In this document: positions 1 to 11,974 of the stretch, piece by piece
Layout of the letters: each line of letters starts with the position of its first letter
Position numbering within the stretch: position 1 is the first letter of the stretch
Source of the DNA: Ramlibacter terrae
GTDB taxonomy: Bacteria > Pseudomonadota > Gammaproteobacteria > Burkholderiales > Burkholderiaceae_C
NCBI GenBank assembly: GCA_013127575.1
Contig: CP053418.1
Span: forward strand, 2,480,001-2,544,000
Length of the DNA: 64,000 nt
Direction of reading: 5' to 3'
Position numbers and translations under genes: made by a program
The notes under the pieces: model-generated
The model's input: the letters and a program-made list of their open reading frames with translations, nothing else
Databases searched by the model: none
Told to the model about the DNA's origin: nothing

Positions 1-2306
<2,306 letters not shown>

Positions 2307-2311
2307 AAGCG

Positions 2312-3977
2312 ATGGAAATGCCCGCCACCACGGTCAACATCCTCATCGTCGACGATGAGCCGAAGAACCTGACGGTGCTCGAGTCGGTGCTGGACGACCC
2401 CAGCTACCGGCTGGTGCGCGCGACCTCGGGCGACGAGGCGCTGCTGGCGCTGATGGCCGACGAATTCGCGGTGCTGGTGCTCGACGTGCGCATGCCCGGC
2501 ATGACGGGCTTCGAGCTCGCGGGATTGATCAAGGAGCGCAAGAAGACCGCGCGCATCCCGATCATCTTCCTGACCGCGTACTACAACGAGGACCAGCACA
2601 TCCCCGGAAGGCTACGGCACCGGTGCGGTGGACTACCTGCACAAGCCGGTCAACCCGTCCGTGCTGCGCTCCAAGGTGTCGGTGTTCGCCGAGCTGCACC
2701 GCAAGGAGCGCGAGGTGGCGGTCGCCAACCGCATGCTGCTGGCGGAAGTGGCCGAACGCCGCCGGGCCGAGGCGCGCCTGAGCGAGCTGAACGCCTCGCT
2801 CGACCAGCGCGTCACCGAACGCACTGCCGAACTGCAGGAGAGCCGCGCGCGCCTGCTGGAGGCCAACCGGCGCAAGGACGAATTCTGGCCACGCTGGCGC
2901 ACGAACTGCGCAACCCGCTGGCGCCGGTGCGGCATGCGGTGCACTTCCTGAAGGTGAAGGGACCGGAGACGCCCGAGGTGGGCTGGGCTTCGGACGTCAT
3001 CGAACGGCAGGTGCGCGCGATGGGCCGGCTGATCGAAGACCTGATGGACGTCAGCCGCATCAGCAACGGCCGCATCGAGCTCAAGCCCGAACTGGTGACG
3101 CTCGAGGCGGTGCTGGCGGACGCCATCGAAACGCTGCAGCCTCAGATCGACGGCGCCGGCCACAAGCTCACCGTGCTGCAGCCGCCGGGCAAGCTGGTGC
3201 TGCGCGCCGACCGCGCGCGGCTGGCGCAGGTGATCATGAACCTGCTGAGCAACGCCGCGAAGTACACCGACCCGGGCGGCCAGATCGAACTGCGCGTGGT
3301 GCGCGAAGGCGGCACCGCCGTCATCGCCGTGCGCGACAGCGGCATCGGCATCGCGCCCGACAGGCTCGAAAGCGTGTTCGAGATGTTCTCGCAGGAGGAA
3401 GCCGCCCTCTCGCGCTCGCGCGGCGGCCGGGCATCGGCCTGTCGCTCACGCGCAAGCTGGTGCACATGCACGGCGGCGAAGTCACCGCCTCCAGCGACGG
3501 GCCGGGCAAGGGCAGCGAGTTCTGGTGCGGCTGCCGCTGGCCGAGGGTTCGACGGCCGTCGAAGAGGGGGCGCCGGCCACGCCGCAAGCCGCGAAGGCGG
3601 TGGGCAGCATGCGCATCCCGGTGGCCGACGACAACCAGGACGCCGCCGAGACGCTGTCGATGCTGCTGCAGGTGATGGGGCACGAGGTGCGCTGCGTGCA
3701 CGACGGCGAAGCGGCGGTCGACATGCTGCGCGAGTTCGACGCCGAACTGGTGCTGCTGGACATCGGCATGCCCAAGCTGAATGGCTACGAAACCTGCCGC
3801 GCCATGCGTGCCGCCTCCGACGGCGCCGCCCGCACGATCGTGGCCGTCACGGGCTGGGGCCAGCCGAAAGACCTGCAACTGTCCAGCGATGCGGGCTTCG
3901 ACCGCCACATCGTCAAGCCGATCGGGCTGGATGCGATCAACGAACTGATCGCCGGCCGCGCCGAGCTGCGCGGCTGA
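2312..3977 (+). CDS. REC-histidine kinase-REC hybrid protein
   Basis: An N-terminal receiver (phospho-Asp in LDVRMPG, Lys in HKPVN) is followed by a long coiled coil (about 2690-2880). Then come HisKA with [10 protein letters not shown], HATPase with LLSNAAKY and DSGIGI, and a C-terminal receiver (LDIGMPK, KPIG) ending at TGA. There is no membrane segment, so it is probably a soluble phosphorelay kinase partnered with the upstream hybrid kinase, which it follows within a few bases. Start ATG 2312 is chosen; GTG 2291 or 2303 and ATG 2318 are alternatives. Four frame breaks (near 2604, 2885, 3429, 3523) all rebuild to CCTGG, for example LGIGLSL at 3429. Confidence 0.85.
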
Positions 3978-3989
3978 CGGGTACGGACC

Positions 3990-4973
3990 TCAGGCCGCCT
4001 GCGCGACCTGGGGTGCGTTGGCGGCTTCCTGCGGCGGCTCGTCGCCGAGTTCGCCACCGAGCGCCAGCAGCAGGTCGGGGATCAGCTCCGACAATTCGCC
4101 GGTCAGGATCGCGACGTTGCCGTCGAAGCCGTCTTCGTCCTTGCCCGGCTTGTCCGTGCCTTCCATCACCACGTCGAGCAGCTTGATCTTGCGGACCTGG
4201 CCGGCATCGCTCAGCACGAACGACACACGCTCGTTCCACGTCATGGCGAGCTGCGTGGGCACCTTGCCCGCCTCGATGTGCTGCACGACCTCGTCGATTT
4301 CCAGCGTATGGCGGGAATAGCGCACGGAGGCCTTCTGTTCGTCGGGCATCTTCAGCTCGCAATCGCGGTCGACGGTGAAGCGCCAAGGCGCCTCGCGCGT
4401 CGTGAGCCAGTGCGCCATCGACATGGCGGGCGACATCTGCGTCTGGATCGGCTTCAGTCCCAGCTCGGGGCCGCCACCGGGCAGGTTGACCAGCACGTCG
4501 ATCAGCGCCGTCACGACGCGGTCGGCGCCGGCCAGGCTGCCCGCGTCGGCCACCAGCATGCGGTTGACCGGGTCGAGCCACAGCAGCACGGCGGAGCGCT
4601 TGGTGAAGGCGCGCGGCAGCAGTTCCAGCAGCACGTCCTCCTTGAACTCCTTCTTCAGCTTGGCCGGCACGCGCTCGTTGCCGGTCTCCTGCTTTGTACC
4701 GGCGATGCGTTCGTCGACCGCGGACTTGACGGCGGAAGAGGGCACGGCGCGACGCTCGGTGCACAGCTTGAGCATCAGGTGGCCGCCCACGATCTCGGCG
4801 AGGGCCACGCCCTTGCGGCCGCGCGGCGGAACCCAGCCGATCGACTCCGGCTCGGTCGCGCCGCAGGGCACGAAGGCGGCCTTTTGCAGGCCCTCCTCCA
4901 GCAGCTCCAGCGGGGGTAGCTCGAAAGTGTCGGCGATGCGGAAGAAACAGGCGCTCTTGAACATGACGGTCAT
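3990..4973 (-). CDS. rdgC: Recombination-associated protein RdgC
   Basis: Intact 327-codon gene. The protein matches the RdgC family over its whole length: N-terminal FKSACFFRI, a middle segment with RSAVLLWLD, and a C-terminal LAMTWNERVSFVL that is typical of RdgC. RdgC forms a ring dimer on double-stranded DNA, binds without sequence preference and restrains RecA filament formation. The C-terminal acidic/Ala tail is ordinary. ATG 4973 or, three codons in, ATG 4964 could be the start; family members usually begin close to the FKSA segment, so 4964 is possible. It is convergent with the kinase pair to its left and transcribed away from the MFS gene to its right. Confidence 0.93.
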   Translation of the reverse strand: MTVMFKSACFFRIADTFELPPLELLEEGLQKAAFVPCGATEPESIGWVPPRGRKGVALAEIVGGHLMLKLCTERRAVPSSAVKSAVDERIAGTKQETGNERVPAKLKKEFKEDVLLELLPRAFTKRSAVLLWLDPVNRMLVADAGSLAGADRVVTALIDVLVNLPGGGPELGLKPIQTQMSPAMSMAHWLTTREAPWRFTVDRDCELKMPDEQKASVRYSRHTLEIDEVVQHIEAGKVPTQLAMTWNERVSFVLSDAGQVRKIKLLDVVMEGTDKPGKDEDGFDGNVAILTGELSELIPDLLLALGGELGDEPPQEAANAPQVAQAA

Positions 4974-5046
4974 TCTAGGGTGCGTCGCCGACGCTCCCGC
5001 GGGCCTGTGGCCTCACCGCGACGAGGCCGCCGGTAGACTCCGGGCG

Positions 5047-6435
5047 GTGCAGAAAATCGACTATGCGGACGGCCTGCCCGCGCCGCGCCGCTACTGGGCG
5101 ATGGCCACCATCATCCTGGGCATCACGCTGTCGGTGCTCGATGCGACCATCATCAACCTGGCGCTGCCCGACATCACGCGCGACCTCGGCGCGTCGGCCT
5201 CCGCTTCCATCTGGGTCGTCAACGCCTACCAGCTCGCGACGCTCGGCCTGCTGCTGCCGTGCGCGCAGCTCGGCGACCGCCTTGGCTACAGCCGCGTGTA
5301 CCTCGCGGGCCTGGCGCTGTTCACGCTCGCCTCGCTCGCCTGCGTGATGGCGCCGACGCTGCCCCCGGCTGGCCGCCGCGCGCGCCGTGCAGGGCGTCGG
5401 CGCGGCGGGAATGATGTCGGTCAATTCGGCGCTGGTGCGGCTCACGTACCCCAGCGAGCACACGGGGCGGGCGATCGCCTTGAACTCGGTCGTGGTCGCC
5501 ACGGCCTCCGTCGCCGGCCCCACGGTGGCCGCGCTGGTGCTCTCCGTGGCCTCGTGGCCTGGCTGTTCCTGATCCAGCTTCCGCTGGGCGTGCTGGTGTT
5601 CTGGTGGGGCGGCGTTTCCTGCCGGCCAACGTCGTCAAGGCCCGGGGCGGGCGCCTGTCGCCGCTGGACTGGTGCTGAACGTCGCGATGTTCTCGCTGGT
5701 GTTCTGGCCGCCGATGCGATCGGCGCGCGCTCCGGCGCCACGCCGGATGCGCGCGTCTGGCTCGCCTCCGGCGGGCTGATGGCGGCCGGCCTGCTGGTCG
5801 GGGTGTTCTACCTGCGGCGGCAGCGGCGGCTCGCGGTGCCGCTGTTCCCGATCGACCTGTTGCGCATCCGCATCTTCGCCCTGTCGATGTGCACGTCGAT
5901 CAGTGCTTTTTCCGCGCAGACGCTCGCCTTCATCGCCTTGCCCTTCCTGCTGCTGGAGTCGCAGGGCCGCGGCCACCTCGAAGCAGGCATGGTGATCACG
6001 GCGTGGCCCGCGGCGACGGTGCTGGTGGCGCCGATAGCGGGGCGGCTGATTGCGCGCGTGCACGGCGGCCTGCTGGGCGGGATCGGGCTGGCGGTGATGG
6101 CGTCGGGGTTGGCCCTGCTGGCCTTGTCGCCGGAGGCCCCATCGGCTCGGGATCTCGCGCGGCGGCTGGCCTTGTGCGGGGCCGGCTTCGGGCTGTTCCA
6201 GTCGCCCAACAACCACACGATCGTCACCAGCGCGCCGCTGCAGCGCGCGGGCGCGGCCAGCGGCATGCTGGGCACCGCGCGGCTCACGGGGCAGTCGCTC
6301 GGCGCCGTGCTGCTCGGGATCATCTTCAGCTTCTCGGGCGTGCGCGATGGCGGCCCCGAGATCGCGCTCGGGCTGGCGGCCACGCTGGCCGCCGTCGCGG
6401 CGGGCTTCAGCGTGTCGCGCGGCGTGCGGCGCTAG
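5047..6435 (+). CDS. MFS drug efflux transporter, DHA2 (EmrB/QacA) type
   Basis: Membrane exporter with many hydrophobic helices. The first helix carries LSVLDATIINLALPDI, the DHA2 motif D1, followed by WVVNAYQLA and loop motif LGDRLGYSRVYL (motif A). A later helix has GAGFGLFQSPN, typical of this family near the second half. It is expected to export hydrophobic compounds in exchange for protons. Start GTG 5047 is chosen; ATG 5101 would cut into the first helix. Five frame breaks (about 5354, 5562, 5611, 5673, 5711) are all explained by altered CCWGG sites, for example ...APTLPWLAAARAVQG at 5354. The stop TAG shares bases with the stop of the opposing glutathione transferase. Confidence 0.82.
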   Translation: MQKIDYADGLPAPRRYWAMATIILGITLSVLDATIINLALPDITRDLGASASASIWVVNAYQLATLGLLLPCAQLGDRLGYSRVYLAGLALFTLASLACVMAPTLPPAGRRARRAGRRRGGNDVGQFGAGAAHVPQRAHGAGDRLELGRGRHGLRRRPHGGRAGALRGLVAWLFLIQLPLGVLVFWWGGVSCRPTSSRPGAGACRRWTGAERRDVLAGVLAADAIGARSGATPDARVWLASGGLMAAGLLVGVFYLRRQRRLAVPLFPIDLLRIRIFALSMCTSISAFSAQTLAFIALPFLLLESQGRGHLEAGMVITAWPAATVLVAPIAGRLIARVHGGLLGGIGLAVMASGLALLALSPEAPSARDLARRLALCGAGFGLFQSPNNHTIVTSAPLQRAGAASGMLGTARLTGQSLGAVLLGIIFSFSGVRDGGPEIALGLAATLAAVAAGFSVSRGVRR

Positions 6436-7132
6436 CGCCGCTGGTACTGCGTCGCGCCGTACAGGACCTCGCGCGACTTGTCGTCGGTGATCGGCTTGCG
6501 CAGGTCGGCCAGCACCTTCACGCCGCGCTGCACCGCGGGCCGCGCCGCGATCGTGTCGAACCAGTGCTTCACGTGCGGATAGTCGTCCAGCACGATGCCC
6601 CTGGTTCTGCCAGCTGCGCAGCCAGGGGGAAGGTGGCGATGTCGGCGATCGAGTATTCGGCGCCCCCGAGCCACGGGCTCTCCGAGAGCCTGCGGTCGAT
6701 CACGCCGTACAGGCGCTTGGCTTCGTTGCTGTAGCGGGCGATGGCGTACTCCACCTTCTCCGGCGCGTAGATGCGGAAGTGGTGCGCCTGTCCCAGCATC
6801 GGGCCGACCCCGCCCATCTGGAACATCAGCCACTGCAGCACCTCGTACTTCTCGCGCTCGCCCTTCGGCAGGAAGCGGCCGGTCTTGGCGGCGAGGTACA
6901 CGAGGATCGCGCCCGACTCGAACAGCGAGATCGGCTCGCCCCCGGGGCCGTCGGGGTCGACGATCGCGGGGATCTTGTTGTTGGGGCTGGTGCGCAGGAA
7001 CTCGGGCTCGAACTGCTGCCCCTTGCCGATGTCCACCGGAATGGCCCGGTAAGGCAGCCCGCATTCCTCGAGCATCACGTGGACCTTGTGCCCGTTGGGG
7101 GTGGGCGGGGAATAGACTTGGATCTCCGCCAC
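6432..7132 (-). CDS. Glutathione S-transferase, nu class (YfcG/YghU-like)
   Basis: Soluble thioredoxin-fold plus helical-domain protein of about 230 residues. TPNGHKVHVMLEECGLPY at the N terminus and SPNNKIPAIVD after it are the marks of nu-class glutathione transferases (YfcG, YghU), which act on glutathione disulfides and peroxides. The Thr/Asn of TPNG replace the usual catalytic Ser/Tyr. The start is GTG 7132, chosen because GGAGGTT lies about 8 bases upstream and the family motif begins soon after. One break lies near 6600 (next to CCAGG). It is convergent with the MFS gene: the two stops overlap in the tetranucleotide CTAG. Confidence 0.88.
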
Positions 7133-7186
7133 TTTCGTAACCTCCGGTTTCAATCGATAATGGGACTTTAGGTCAAAGCAGGACGC

Positions 7187-7872
7187 ATGTTCGACCGCCT
7201 GAAAAAGGTCTTCCAGAAAGGCCCGCCGCCGCGACCGGAACCGGCCCCCTCCCAAATGGGGGCGCATGGACCCGTGTCGGAGTGGGCCGCTTCGCGCGGC
7301 ATGTCGTTCTCGGGGTCGAGCGCCGGCAATGCCATGACCATGCAGGGCAAGGTCGGCGGCCGCGCCTGGCGCATGGAGATCGGCAAGCCGAGCCGCGACT
7401 ACATCGCCGGCGAGGAATTGCGGGCCCGCGCCGAACTGGGCGTCTCCGAAGACGTCGGCGCCATGGTGATCAACCGGCCGCTGAAGGATGCGCTGGAGCG
7501 CCGGGCCTACAGCATGATCACCGACACCCTGCGCACCACGGCCGACCCGCGGCTGCCCGAGGAAATGCGCTGGCTCGCCATGTACGACGAGATCGGCTGG
7601 GAAGGCGTGCGCGAGGACTTCTGGCGCCGCTACGCCGTGCTGGCCGATTCGCGCGAACACGCGATGGCCGGGTCGATGCCGCCCTCGTCGAACTGCTGAT
7701 GGCGTGGCCCGAACCGGCGCCCACGCCGCAGGTGCCCTTCATGATCGTGCTGCTGCGCGGCAAGTGCTACCTGCGCATGCAGTACGTGCCCGCGGAAACC
7801 ACCACCATCGAGCACGCCACCGCGATCTTCACGGCGGCGAGCGAGAGCGCGCTGGCGGTTTTCAGGAAGTAA
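7187..7872 (+). CDS. Conserved hypothetical protein, soluble, about 228 residues
   Basis: I do not recognise this family. The protein starts MFDRLKKVFQKGPPPRPEP, a basic amphipathic stretch followed by a Pro-rich linker. It then has a compact region rich in Trp and charged residues (RAWRMEIGKPSRDYI, EEMRWLAMYDEIGWEGV) and ends in a beta-rich segment (MIVLLRGKCYLRMQYV). There is no signal peptide or clear membrane helix; the N-terminal amphipathic helix could touch the membrane (inference). One frame break near 7668 is restored by CCAGG giving HAMARVDAAL. It is divergent from the glutathione transferase and ends just before the CGCAGAA hairpin repeat. Confidence 0.7.
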
Positions 7873-7890
7873 AGCGGACTCCGAAGTCCT

Positions 7891-7991
7891 TCAACGCAGA
7901 AATCGCCGAGCAAGCGCAGAAATCGCAGAAGGACATCCAGAAGGATTTTTCTGCGTGTTCTGCGTTGCTTCTGCGTCTTCTGCGTTCAGCC
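7891..7991. repeat. CGCAGAA/TTCTGCG hairpin repeat, copy 1
   Basis: Left half carries repeated CGCAGAA units, right half repeated TTCTGCG units in inverse order, with a T-rich centre (ATTTTTCTGCG). It can fold into a long imperfect hairpin. It lies between two convergent genes (unknown gene ending 7872, acyl-CoA dehydrogenase ending 8019), a position suited to a bidirectional terminator. A second copy is at 27665-27817, also between convergent genes. Confidence 0.75.
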
Positions 7992-8018
7992 CGGCGCAGC
8001 CGCTCCGCCCCGAAAGCG

Positions 8019-9291
8019 TCAGCTCCCGCGCGTGACAGGGACCCCGGCGTCCCTGCCGTAAGCGCCGTACTTGCCCAGCTCCCACTTCGCGATCGCGTTG
8101 CGGTGCACTTCGTCGGGCCCGTCGGCGAAACGCAGCGTGCGGGCGTTGGCATAGGCCGAGGCCAGCGGGAAGTCGTCGGACACGCCGCCGCCGCCGTGGG
8201 CCTGCATGGCCCAGTCGATCACCTGGCAGGCCATCGTCGGCGCCACCATCTTGATCATCGCGATCTCGGTGCGCGCGACCTTGTTGCCGGCCACGTCCAT
8301 CATCCACGCGGCCTTGAGCGTGAGCAGGCGCGCCATGTCGATCTTGCAGCGCGCTTCGGCGATCCGTTCCTGCGTGACGGTCTGCTGCGCCACGCTCTTG
8401 CCGAAGGCCACGCGCGCCAGCGAGCGGCGGCACATCAGTTCCAGCGCGCGCTCGGCCAGGCCGATCAGGCGCATGCAGTGGTGGATGCGTCCCGGGCCGA
8501 GGCGGCCCGGGCGATCTCGAAGCCGCGGCCCTCGCCGAGCAACATGTTCGAGGCCGGCACGCGCACGTTCTCGAAGTACATCTCGACGTGGCCGTGCGGC
8601 GCGTCGTCGTAGCCGAACACGTTGAGCGGCCGCACGATGCGGATGCCGGGCGTATCGCTCGGAACAACGATCATGCTTTGCTGCGAGTGCTTCGGCGCTT
8701 CCGGGTCGCTCTTGCCCATCGTGATGAAGACCTTGCAGCGCGGATCGGCCGCGCCGGAGATCCACCACTTGTGGCCGTTGATCACGTAGTGGTCGCCATC
8801 GCGTTCGATCCGCGTGGCGATGTTGGTCGCGTCGGACGAAGCGACTTCCGGCTCGGTCATGGCGAAGGCCGAGCGGATCTCGCCCTCGAGCAGCGGCTTC
8901 AGCCAGCGTTCGCGGATCCCGGGCGAGCCGTAGCGCGCGATCGTCTCCATGTTGCCGGTATCGGGGGCGGAGCAGTTGAACACCTCGGGCGACCACGGCA
9001 CCCGGCCCATGATCTCCGCCAGCGGAGCGTATTCTGGTTGGTCAGCCCGGCGCCGGTGTAGCCCGACGCCTCCGCGGTGTCGACCGGCAGGAACAGGTTC
9101 CACAGGCCGGCGGCGCGCGCCTTCACCTTCAGGTCCTCAATGATCGGCAGCGGCGTCCAGCGCCTGCCGGCTTCGGTGTTCGACTGCAGCTGCTGCTGGT
9201 ACGTGTTCTCGTTCGGGTAGACGTGGTCGTCCATGAACTTCTGCACGCGGACCTGCAGGTCCCGGGTCTTCGGGGAGTAGTCGAAATCCAT
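8019..9291 (-). CDS. Acyl-CoA dehydrogenase (ACAD10/11-like)
   Basis: FAD-dependent dehydrogenase that introduces the alpha-beta double bond in an acyl-CoA. Visible family marks are the FAD/substrate loop [28 protein letters not shown], the helical C-terminal domain with [20 protein letters not shown], and the late [15 protein letters not shown]. About 420 residues, longer than short-chain enzymes and matching the ACAD10/11 group. Start ATG 9291. Breaks near 8498 (CCAGG read CCGG) and 9035 (CCAGG read CCAG). It lies 20 bases downstream of an APH-type kinase gene. In eukaryotic ACAD10/11 the same two domains are fused, so the pair probably acts on 4-hydroxy or phosphorylated acyl-CoAs (inference from family). 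Confidence 0.9.
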
Positions 9292-9311
9292 GGCGTCTCC
9301 TTGGGGGCTGC

Positions 9312-10415
9312 TCAGGCCTTCTGTGCGAAGCCCCGGGCGAGTTCGGCCATCGGGCGCGCGCCGGCCGCCGACGCGGTGGCTTGCGCGCTCGACGCGGTGC
9401 CCGCCTCGACCCGCTTCGCGATGCCCTGCAGGATGGCGGCGATGCGGAACAGGTTGTAGGCGAGGTAGAAGTTCCAGTCGGCCTTGACGTCGGCCACCGT
9501 GGCGATGCCGGTGCGTTCGCAGTACCGGCGGATGTAGTCGTCCTCGAGCGGGATGCCGAGCGCTGCCGGTCTTCGCCGCCGATGCCGCGGCCCGCGCTGT
9601 GCGGGATGTGCCACGCCATGCAGTGGTAGCTGAAGTCCGCGAGCGGGTGGCCCAGCGTGGACAGTTCCCAGTCGAGCACCGCGATCACGCGCGGCTCGGT
9701 CGGGTGGAACATCAGGTTGTCGAGGCGGAAGTCGCCGTGCACGATGGAGGTCTTGCCCTCGTCGCGCGCGGCCGCCGGGATGTGCGCGGGCAGCCATTCG
9801 ACCAGCCGTTCCATCTCGGGGATCGGCTGGCTGAGCGGGCCGGCGCCGTCGGCGGAGGCCTTGTACTGCTTGCTCCAGCGGCCGATCTGGCGCTCGAAGT
9901 AGTTGCCGGGCTTGCCGTAGCCGGCCAGGCCGCGGTCGGCGAACTTCACCGTGTGCAGCGCCGCGATCACGCGGTTCATCTCGTCGTAGATCTCGTCGCG
10001 CTGCGCCATCGTCATGCCCGGCAGCGCCTGGTCCCACAGCACGCGGCCCTGCATGAACTCCATGATGTAGAAGGCGCGCCCGATGACGGACTCGTCTTCG
10101 CACAGGCAGTACATGCGCGGCACCGGCACATCGGTGCCGGCCAGCCGGACATCACGGCGAACTCGCGTTCGACCGCATGCGCCGACGGCAGCAGCCGGCG
10201 ACGGGCCCCGGCTTGGAGCGCATGACGTAGCTGCGCGAGGGCGTGGTGAGCTTGTACGTCGGGTTCGACTGGCCGCCCTTGAACATCTCCACGGTGAGCG
10301 GGCCGGCGAAGCCCTCGAGGTTCTTCTCGAGCCACGCGGTGAGCGCGGCCGTGTCGAAGGCGTGCTTGTCGGAAACCGGCCGGGTGCCGACGAAATGGTC
10401 GTAGGTATCGCTCAT
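9312..10415 (-). CDS. APH-family kinase of the ACAD10/11 type
   Basis: Protein-kinase-like phosphotransferase. The Gly-rich N lobe has MFKGGQSNPTYKL, the ATP Lys lies in SYVMRSKP, the catalytic Brenner motif is VHGDFRLDN and the metal site is VLDWELSTLGHPLAD. Family members associated with acyl-CoA dehydrogenases are thought to phosphorylate the hydroxyl of 4-hydroxyacyl-CoAs, so antibiotic resistance is unlikely. Breaks near 9563, 10155 and 10205 all rebuild to CCWGG. Start ATG 10415 begins one base after the stop of the upstream Crp-type regulator, indicating an operon crp-kinase-dehydrogenase. Confidence 0.88.
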
Positions 10416-10416
10416 G

Positions 10417-11133
10417 TCAGACGTCCGCCTCGACGATGCGCATCAGCGCCTCGCGGTTGCGCACCACCAGCCCGCCTGGCTCGATGCGGATGATCTCCTC
10501 GCGCTCCAGCGTCTTCAGCTCTGGTTCACGCGTTGCCGCGACGCCCCGAGCAGCTGCGCCAGTTCTTCCTGCGCCGGTGCAGGCCGATGCGCACCTCGCG
10601 GCCGTCGGCCAGCGACGGCACGCCGTAGCTGCGCACCGGTGCACCAGCTGCTTGGCCAGGCGCGCGCGCAAGGGCAGGGTGTTGAGGTCTTCCACCAGCC
10701 CGAACAGCTGCCGGATGCGGCGGGCATGCAGCCGCAGCAGCGCTTCGTACAGCTCCACGTGCTGCGCCGGGATCTTCTGCAGGTCGGCCCGCGACACCGA
10801 CAGCATGGTGGTGTCGCCATGCGCATAGGCATCGTGCGTGCGCCGCTCGCCGTCGAAGATCGCGACGTCGCCGAACCAGATGCCCGGCTCCACGTACGTC
10901 AGCGTCACCTGCTTGCCGGTGATCGAGGTGGAGCTGACGCGCACCGCGCCCTTCGCGACCGCGCTCCAGGCTTCCGCCGGGTCGCCGCGCGCGCAGATCA
11001 GGTCGCCATCCTTGTAGCGTTTCGGGAAGGAGCATCGGAGGATGTCGTGCCGCAGCGAGGGAGAGAGGGAGGAGAACCAGCGGCCGTTGTTGATGGCCGC
11101 GCGTTCCTCGATCGTAAGAATGGGGTCGTCCAT
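10417..11133 (-). CDS. Crp/Fnr-family transcriptional regulator
   Basis: About 238 residues. N-terminal cyclic-nucleotide-binding fold (KRYKDGDLICARGDPAEA, VEPGIWFGDVAIFDGERR), then a long dimerisation helix and a C-terminal winged helix whose recognition helix is LAQLLGASRQRVNQELKTL. The FNR iron-sulfur Cys cluster is absent. The phosphate-cassette Arg/Ser pair of true cAMP receptors is not clear, so the ligand is unknown. Three breaks (10528, 10576, 10638) in the DNA-binding half are CCWGG-type. As first gene of the kinase/acyl-CoA dehydrogenase operon it probably controls these genes and possibly itself (inference). Start ATG 11133. Confidence 0.87.
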   Translation of the reverse strand: MDDPILTIEERAAINNGRWFSSLSPSLRHDILRCSFPKRYKDGDLICARGDPAEAWSAVAKGAVRVSSTSITGKQVTLTYVEPGIWFGDVAIFDGERRTHDAYAHGDTTMLSVSRADLQKIPAQHVELYEALLRLHARRIRQLFGLVEDLNTLPLRARLAKQLVHRCAATACRRWPTAARCASACTGAGRTGAAARGVAATREPELKTLEREEIIRIEPGGLVVRNREALMRIVEADV

Positions 11134-11188
11134 GGGCTGTCTTGTGGGTGACTGGCGGCAGCCACCATTGTCGCGCGCGGGACGCGGC

Positions 11189-11974
11189 TCAGGAATAACG
11201 CGGTTTCTGCTTGGCCGGGGAATGCTTCGATGCCGATGCCGCCGTTGGCGTGGTGCAGGTTGCGGATGAAGTGCTCGCGCTCGCTCGCGAGCTGCTGGTT
11301 GAGCGTGGCCTGCGGCGCGTCGTTCATCAGGTCCTTGATGCTCGCCAGCACGTTGGGCGCGCGTTCGTTCAGCTTCTCCGCCAGCGCCAGCGCCTCGGCC
11401 ATCGCGGAACCCGCCGGCGTGACGCGATTGACGAGGCCGAGTTCGTGCAGGCGCGGGGCGCGCACGCGCTCGCCGCACATCAGCAGTTCGCTGATCACTG
11501 GCGCGGCAGCGCCTGCGTCAGGCTCGGTGGCGCCGCCATCGGGCGACAGCGCGACGGAGCTGTAGGCCATGACGAACAGCGCGTCGTCGGCCGCCACGAT
11601 GAAGTCGCAGGCCAGCGCGAGCGCGAAGCCGGCACCGGCCGCCGCGCCTTCGACCGCGGCGATCACCGGCTTGGGAAAGCTGCGGATCGCCTCGATCCAG
11701 CCATGCAGGCCTTCGACCGACGCGGCCTGCCCGCGGGCGGCTGCTGCCGGTTCTGCAGCAGCCGCTGCAGGTTGCCGCCAGCGCAGAAGGTGTTGCCGGC
11801 GCCGGTGATGACGACGCTGCGGACCTCGGGATTGCTGTCGGCGGCGTTGAGCGCCTCGATGCCGGCCGCATACAGCTCGGGCCCCAGCGCGTTGCGGTGC
11901 TCCGGGTTGCTGATGGTCAGCACCATGGTGCGGCCTTCGCTGTGGCTCAGGAGTTGGGCGGCGGCCATGTTCAT
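11189..11974 (-). CDS. Enoyl-CoA hydratase/isomerase family protein
   Basis: Crotonase fold of about 260 residues. It shows the oxyanion-hole segments GAGNTFCAGGNLQRL and AAVEGAAAGAGFALALACDF. Expected to hydrate or isomerise enoyl-CoA intermediates. ATG 11974 overlaps the TGA of the upstream dehydrogenase (ATGA), so translation is probably coupled; ATG 11968 is an internal alternative. Breaks at 11213 and 11739 are CCWGG-type. Between about 11498 and 11525 two further CCWGG changes (-2 and -1) cancel each other, leaving the frame open but scrambling about eight residues; the repaired text reads GGATWSLTQALPRQVISELL. Confidence 0.87.
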
